In this document: positions 58,838 through 64,000 of the stretch, piece by piece
How the letters are laid out: the number at the start of each line of letters is the position of its first letter
Numbering within the stretch: position 1 is the first letter of the stretch
Assembly (NCBI GenBank): GCA_036873135.1
Contig: JAPTYO010000017.1
Coordinates: 14,942,001-15,006,000, forward strand
Length of the DNA stretch: 64,000 nucleotides
From: Clarkia xantiana subsp. parviflora
Lineage: Eukaryota > Streptophyta > Magnoliopsida > Myrtales > Onagraceae
Reading direction: 5' to 3'
Program-made: the position numbers and the translations under genes
Notes under the pieces: generated by a model
What the model was told of the DNA's origin: nothing
Database searches by the model: none
The model's input: only the letters and a program-made list of their open reading frames with translations

Positions 58838-61577
58838 GTCGATTCTCGGGAGCGGGTAGCAGTCCTTCGGGCAAGCTTTATTCAGGTCGCGGAAGTCAAC
58901 ACACATCTGCCACTTCCCATTGCTCTTCCTTACCAGCACCGGGTTAGCAACCCAAGTCTGGAATCGGAGCTCCTTGATAAATCCAGCATCGAGCAACCTG
59001 CCTACCTCCTGCTGGATTGCAATCCTTTTGTCTGTGCCCATCGGACGCCTTTTCTGCGCGATAGGTTTGATCGCGGGATCAATCTTCAGCTCATGCACAA
59101 TCACGTCGGGGCTGATTCCTGGCATGTCACTCGGGGACCAGGCAAACAGCTCCTTGAACTCCTTCAGCAGCTCAATCAATTTTCGGGCTGTCTCTTCGGT
59201 CAAAGCAGACTCGATTTTCACCTTCCTCTGAGGCCCGTCAATCTCAACCTCCTTCAAGTCCTCCACGGGGGCGGGACGCCCAAACTCCTCTCTGGGATCA
59301 GCATCTGTCTGGAGGACAGTCATGGCCTCTCGTCTCCTCCTTCGAGTGGCGTTGACATAACATTTTCTAGAAGCCACCTGGTCGCCCTTGACCTCTCCGA
59401 CTCCATGGTCAGTCGGGAACTTCATCTTCTGATGAACAGTCGAGGCAACTGCCATCAGGGGGTTGATGGTAGTTCTTCCGATAATCGCGTTGTAAGTCCC
59501 CGCGGAATCAACTATCACGAACTCCACGTTCCTTCTCTCTGATTTCCATCCGCTACCAAACTCCACTGGTAAGGTGATCACCCCTAACGGATAGGAGGTA
59601 GAGCCAGAGAATCCGACCATCGGGAAGTTCGCCTCCTTCAGGTCTTTCTTCGTTTTCCCCATGGCCTCCAGTGCATCCATGAACAGAATATCGGAGGAGC
59701 TCCCTCCATCGATCAGAATACGTTTCATCTCGTACCCATCCACGTCGAGGGTCACGACCAGAGCGTCATTGTGCGGAGTCTCCACGCCTACGAGATCCTC
59801 CGACGAAAAGGAGATCACCATCTCTTCCTTCACGGTCCAGGATCGGGACCTCTTACCCAACACCACAGCAGCAGGAATTCTATAGGCATAAACCTCCCGG
59901 GAGGACGGGTATCACCCCCCGCGGCAAATCCTCAGTGAATCACATTGATAGTGCCCCGCTTCTCCTTTCGGGTACCGAAAGACTCTGGGTCGGACCTCTT
60001 CTTCTTTGGGGACCAATCGCGGGATCGGGAACGGGACCGTGATCGGGACCGAGAAAGGGATCGACACCGCTTCTCCCCGACAAACTCTTTAAGCTTCCCT
60101 TTCTGGATCAAATTTTCGATCTCCTTCTTCAGCTCCCGACAATGATTGGTGTCGGGGCCATTCGCGCGATGGAATCGACAGTAGCGGTCGGTGCGGGATC
60201 CCAAAAACTCTCCTTCTTTCTTCGGGGGGGTACCTAGAGATACCCTGTCGCTCCATGACCGTCAGCACCTCCGCCATAGAGCTGTTGAGAGGAATGTCAT
60301 GATCCTCTCGTCTGTCCTTTTTCGAGGAACGCCTATCATCCCTCCGATCAGAGCGACCTCGACCCCGGCTTCCTTCGGCTATCCTTCGACTTACGCTCGT
60401 CTAAGGGTTTGACCGACTGCTTTCCCTTATTCGATTTCGGGGGCTCGAGCTCTCCAGCGGCTATCTTCGATTCCTGGACATCGATTTGCCGTTTTACCCG
60501 CTTCTGCAGTGCCTCCATATTCCACACAGCCTTCTCAGCCACGCTGTGCATCAGGTCGGAACCGTAGGGGGCTGTGAGGTTCCGAATAAAGGTACGAATG
60601 GTTTCACCCTCCAAAATCTCCTCATCAATCTCCGCCACGCTGGCCGTGTACCGCTGGTAATAGTGCACCAGTGACTCGTCGGGCCTCTGTACCACCTGGG
60701 TCAGGGACCTTACACTCTTCGGCAGACGTCTGCGACCCTGGTACTGCTGAATGAACTGGTCGTGCATATCAGCCCAGCAAGTGATGCAGCCTGGGGGCAG
60801 ACTGAAGAACCAGGTCAAGGCTCTCTCACCGTGTGTGTTCGGGAACAGCGTACACACAATATCTTCATTCGGGGCTCTACCCAGACACGCCATGAGGTGC
60901 TTCTGGACATGACGAACCGGATCTCCCTCACCGTCATACTCCTTAATCGTGGGGATACCCAGCCCTGGCGGGGCAAGGGTATCAATGAGTCGAGGAACGA
61001 ACGGATGGGTGGATCGATCCCTCAGCTCCGACACCAGCGGCTTCTGCTCTCCCATGCAGATTTTCATGATCTTCACCACTTGATCGGGGGTGATGGGACC
61101 ATTAAGGGGAATAGTCCTGTGCTGCACTGGTCCTGGCCCGTTGACCACAAATCGCTCTGGCTGAACGGACTACCTACTCCTGCCCTGGCTTCGGGGCTGA
61201 GCCTCCCGAACATTCTGAGCCTCCTGTGGCGGGGGCGCTTCCTCTTCTAGTGGAGGCATCTCTTCTTGCCTCCTTGCAGCCTCCCTCCGATCTAAGAGGG
61301 CCTCCACAGCTGCCAAAAACATTGGCATGGCTTCCGCCACAGCCCTCGTCAGGTCCGCAGCTGGAGGAGCCACCTGCTCCCTATTCCCCTGGTGTTGAGC
61401 AGCAGTATCTTCAGGAGCTTCATTATGCACCCCTGTCCGAGAGACCTCCGCGGGGAGATTCTGGTCCTCAGCATGCTCTGGTGGTGAATTCAAAGTCGTC
61501 GCAGCAGGGTGACGGGAACCACCGGATTGTCCTTGTCTTCTTTGCTTGCGAGCCGCCATTGAACGAGTAGAAGGCAT
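58838..61577 (-). pseudogene. gag, protease and RT start of element E
   Basis: Starts at ATG 61577. Gag core (WFFSLPPG, YYQRY), basic region, knuckle and protease with intact IDGGSSSD (about 59700). From 59866 to the F insertion the frame is open through the protease and the first RT block (WVANPVLVRK). Breaks: TAG at 61170-61172 in the N-terminal linker, and frameshifts near 60390, near 60230 and at about 59900-59935. RT continues at 48459 on the other side of F. Confidence 0.9.
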
Positions 61578-61595
61578 ATCAGCTTTTTGTTACGC

Positions 61596-61613
61596 TTCCC
61601 CCAGACGGCGCCA
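61596..61613 (-). promoter_or_regulatory. Primer binding site of element E
   Basis: Minus strand TGGCGCCGTCTGGGGGAA; one mismatch to the A-C version. Confidence 0.84.
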
Positions 61614-61614
61614 A

Positions 61615-62277
61615 TGTTGGATCACGACGGACCACGGAACTCCGGTACGATCTTTGACGGCGATCCTAGCTCCTTCGCTCCACGTAATCCTGCAAGAGGG
61701 GATAAACCTGGCGGTGACCCAGAATCCCTCTCTGATGTGTAAATGAGTATCTCGTATACGGTGGCAAGTAAGAATCTCAAAGTGTCTCCTAAAAAACGTA
61801 ATTGATCTGAGGTGACCTCCGTCATTTTATAGGCGGAGAGGTACCTTAGTTACCTGGTGAACCGTTGGGGTGGTTAGCCCGTATCCCGCGTATCTCGTGC
61901 ACGATCCCGCCTATCTAGGCCATGATCTCGCTTATCTCGGCCACGCCCCGCGTATCTCGGCCTTAACCTCTGATAACAAGTCCCGACTAACATCGGGGAC
62001 TCCAGAGTTATCTCGTTGTGTCACCGGTCGGGGCCCCTCGTCATCGTGACAGGGCCAATCGTTCTTAGGGATTCGTCATCGGGGCCTACTTAAAGGCTTC
62101 TCATCGGGAGCTTCTAGCTCACCTATCGGGACCGACTCTGTCGGGACCTTTCATCATCGGGACTCCCTACGTCGGGACCCTTCACCTGGGTCATCTCGAC
62201 CTCCATTTGGGGCCCAGTGGGCCTGTTTGCCGTTTCCCTGCTGTTAAAGGGCCTAACGGCCATAGCGGAACCCATCA
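61615..62277 (-). repeat. 5' LTR of element E (663 bp)
   Basis: TG...CA bounded, minus-strand TATA box at about 61825-61832. A nine-base insertion near its end and fewer short repeats explain the length difference from the 3' LTR. Confidence 0.93.
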
Positions 62278-62572
62278 ACTTGTACATATATGTTGATGAA
62301 AGCATATCCGCATGACGTATTGCTAATTATCTATATCCCTAATGGTAACCATACTTACGCGCTACATATGCGCATTCCCTATTTGCACTAACCATGATGA
62401 CAGGAAACAAAGTCATTCGGTCGGAAAATCAAGGGACGGACGAAATCAAGATTGCTACGTCCAACCAATAACCGAAACCGGAAGGTTAGCGTCAAGCTCA
62501 AATTGGACGCGTATCCTAACTTAAAAATAGAGTCAAGAAAGGTTTTAAACCGTTACTTGACTCGGGGGCAAG
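62278..62572 (+). other. 3' non-coding end of D with polypurine tract
   Basis: Resumes D after the ACTTG duplication. No coding sequence. CTCGGGGGCAAG at 62561-62572 abuts the LTR and is the polypurine tract. Confidence 0.8.
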
Positions 62573-63294
62573 TGATGGATATGTGTCCAATTCGAGTTCG
62601 TATTTACGTTTCGGGCCTCGCAAACACGCCGAAAATCACATCACAACTTGAAAAACGTCTCCCAAGGGGTAAAACCGGCCCGGAAGTGCATTTACGCACA
62701 TCCGGACCGGACCTCCGGATTGCACTACGGGTATTACGCGATTACCATTTACGCGATTACCGTTACATGAAGAGAAGTCAAGTTCGAATATTGCCAATGA
62801 TGATGACGGTTACCGCTTGCTTTTGGACCATCATCAAACCGCTTTAAAACCGGGTCCGGTCTCAAGGAAGCCTATAAATAGGAGACCTTGGCCACCCATT
62901 TTCACACATCCTCTCATTTGCCCAACTTTGGTATTTTGAGCTCTGACTTCTCTCTAGAAATATTTTCTCTCTCTAGAATTAATCTTTTAGCCCTATAGTG
63001 ACTTAAGCTTCGGAGAGGGCTCCGCTAGCACCACCCCCACTCTCCGTGCTAGCACCGGTCCTTTATGCAGGAATCATCGTCTAGACATCCGTATTTGTGA
63101 AAAGATCACCGCCTTCTGAGACTCAGACGTCCCCTTGAGACACAACCGCGCTTTGAGACACAGTCCTTTCCGGGAATCAACCGAACACTCGTTGGTGGCT
63201 CAAATCTCTTTCAGACGAAGGGTTACAGCCCGAAAACCCGCACAACCATACGAACAGACGCGTCCCCACGACCCAGTTCATCCAGGACGCAACA
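62573..63294 (+). repeat. 3' LTR of element D (722 bp)
   Basis: Matches 31448-32220 with about 27 differences by eye and lacks the 51-bp segment. The right ATGAC follows at 63295-63299. Confidence 0.93.
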
Positions 63295-63469
63295 ATGACT
63301 TATTAGAGTTAGAAGCCGCTCTGGTGGGATCCTCGCCGATAGAAAAAGATTGCAGTCAGTTTGATAATGATGAAGTAGAAGGGACAGAAGATGAAGTAGA
63401 AGGGACAGAGGATGATGAAGTAGAAGGGACAAAATATGAAGTAGAAGGGACAGAAGATGATGAAATAGA
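63295..63469 (+). pseudogene. ycf2: Plastid-derived ycf2 fragment (right of element D)
   Basis: The frame reads [20 protein letters not shown], then FDND, then repeated EVEGTED units, which I recognise from plastid ycf2. It continues the reading frame of 31310-31447 across the D insertion. Confidence 0.87.
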
Positions 63470-63594
63470 TTTTCGTTGGGATTGGTTCTTGTTTGCATAT
63501 CCTTATTTTTTAGTTTATCAAACTCCTATTTTGTAGCGGCTGCGCAACTACTTATTTACGTGGGAGCTATTAATGTTTTAATCATATTTCGCTG
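63470..63594 (+). pseudogene. ndhG: Plastid-derived ndhG fragment
   Basis: The plus frame reads [13 protein letters not shown], then [19 protein letters not shown], an internal membrane segment of plastid NADH dehydrogenase-like subunit 6. Only about 40 codons. ndhG lies in the plastid small single-copy region and ycf2 in the inverted repeat, so their junction here is a nuclear rearrangement. Confidence 0.85.
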
Positions 63595-63718
63595 TTCTTT
63601 CCCAACTAAATTCGAAAAGGCACATAAAATGATGAAGTAGAAGGGACGGAAAAATATGAAATAAAAGGGAAAGAAGATGAAGTAGAAGGGACATAATATG
63701 AAGTAGAAGGGACAAAAG
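63595..63718 (+). repeat. Degenerate EVEGT-coding repeats
   Basis: Several copies of GATGAAGTAGAAGGGACA with frame breaks, derived from the ycf2 acidic repeat. Confidence 0.75.
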
Positions 63719-63873
63719 AAGTGATCCGATTTTTTTCATCGGGTCCGGGGGGAGACAAAAGGTCTTGAGTGATCGATCCGGCAGAACAACTCAAAAGATA
63801 AAGAAGTATCGTTAATTATGAGTAAAGCTGATGTGGCACACTCACATTGAGCCACAATGAGGATTAGTATTAT
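63719..63873 (-). pseudogene. ycf2: Inverted copy of ycf2 piece and its flank
   Basis: On the minus strand it reads LSCSAGS and PGPDEKN, as at 31310, and includes the same non-plastid flank as 31231-31309. About 95% identical to the left copy by eye. Confidence 0.85.
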
Positions 63874-63879
63874 ATTATC

Positions 63880-64000
63880 TGATCTAGTTTATGACTTATT
63901 AGAGTTAGAAGGCGCTCTGGTGGGATCCTCGCCGATAGAAAAAGGTTGCAGTCAGTTTGATAATGAAGAAGTAGAAGGGACAGAAGATGAAGTAGAAGGG
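63880..64000 (+). pseudogene. ycf2: Second direct copy of the ycf2 segment, cut by the window edge
   Basis: Repeats [20 protein letters not shown] with a few changes relative to 63295, again leading into EVEGTED codons. Confidence 0.83.

Larger units (their letters stand above)
41068..62277 (-). mobile_element. Element E: Tat-type retrotransposon inserted in D, split by F
   Basis: LTRs at 41068-41763 and 61615-62277, target duplication ACTTG (41063-41067 and 62278-62282). About 10.8 kb without F. Its gag start, LTR and 26-bp repeats place it close to C. Gag-pol and the antisense gene are both broken. Roughly 14 LTR differences by eye (about 2%), plus one LTR lacking about two short-repeat units. 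Confidence 0.95.
31448..63294 (+). mobile_element. Element D: non-autonomous Tat-like retrotransposon, split by E (and F)
   Basis: LTRs at 31448-32220 and 62573-63294, target duplication ATGAC (31443-31447 and 63295-63299). Without E it is about 10.6 kb. Plus-strand order: LTR, primer binding site, gag-protease-gag' frame, non-coding DNA with repeats, antisense gene (minus), more non-coding DNA, polypurine tract, LTR. I find no RT, RNase H or integrase in any frame, so it must have been copied by another element. LTR divergence of roughly 3-4% by eye makes it the oldest of the D-E-F stack. Confidence 0.93.

Noticed and set aside
1..64000. tRNA, rRNA or ordinary host protein genes
   Set aside because: None recognised; the only non-element coding similarity is to plastid ycf2 and ndhG fragments.

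Overview
The window is nuclear DNA of a flowering plant, made almost entirely of nested Ty3/gypsy LTR retrotransposons. The retrotransposons have TG...CA LTRs, a TGGCGCCGTCT-type primer binding site, a DGGSS protease motif, a YVDD reverse transcriptase and a second, archaeal-like RNase H upstream of a DDE integrase. That combination is typical of the plant Tat group. The AT-rich stretches between them hold a Mutator-like element and rearranged plastid DNA (ycf2 and ndhG pieces). I see no ordinary host gene, and the sequence does not let me name a species.

Layout. Element A (minus strand, cut by the left window edge) occupies 1-4753. After 140 bp of target DNA, element B (minus) runs from 4894 to 28047 with target duplication GTGGA. 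Element C (minus, 11013-22623, duplication GCCGC) sits inside B's pol gene, between the two halves of the integrase zinc-binding region. At 28048-31447 is AT-rich host DNA with a 941-bp Mutator-like element (28721-29661, 9-bp duplication) and a ycf2 fragment. Element D (plus, 31448-63294, duplication ATGAC) is inserted in that ycf2 fragment. Element E (minus, 41068-62277, duplication ACTTG) is inserted in D, and element F (minus, 48465-58837, duplication GTCGA) is inserted in E's reverse transcriptase. After D the plastid-derived DNA resumes to the right edge.

Two kinds of element share one plan. A, B, C and E carry gag-protease-RT-RNase H-archaeal RNase H-integrase; only C keeps it as one open frame of 1867 codons. 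D and F have no RT, RNase H or integrase. They carry one long frame of about 1050-1075 codons made of gag, protease and then a second gag-like module with its own zinc knuckle. In all five elements whose 3' half is visible (B-F), a spliced gene lies on the opposite strand between the sense coding region and the 3' LTR. It encodes a domain resembling the Pfam family of putative gypsy-type transposon proteins (PF04195), then a basic/proline-serine linker and an acidic coiled coil. In B, C and E it has its own upstream sequence with a TATA box (degenerate in E) and a first intron directly after ATG TCT G. Between the converging ends of the sense gene and the antisense gene B, C, E and F carry a family-specific tandem-repeat array; D has arrays in comparable non-coding positions.

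How the parts fit: C could supply gag, protease, RT and integrase. D and F presumably depended on such elements for copying, yet kept their own gag and the antisense gene. Divergence between paired LTRs, counted by eye, follows the nesting: D about 3-4%, E about 2%, F almost nil apart from a repeat expansion; B about 2%, C about 1.6%. Most copies are broken by nonsense changes and frameshifts; C is the best candidate for an active element and F is the youngest insertion.
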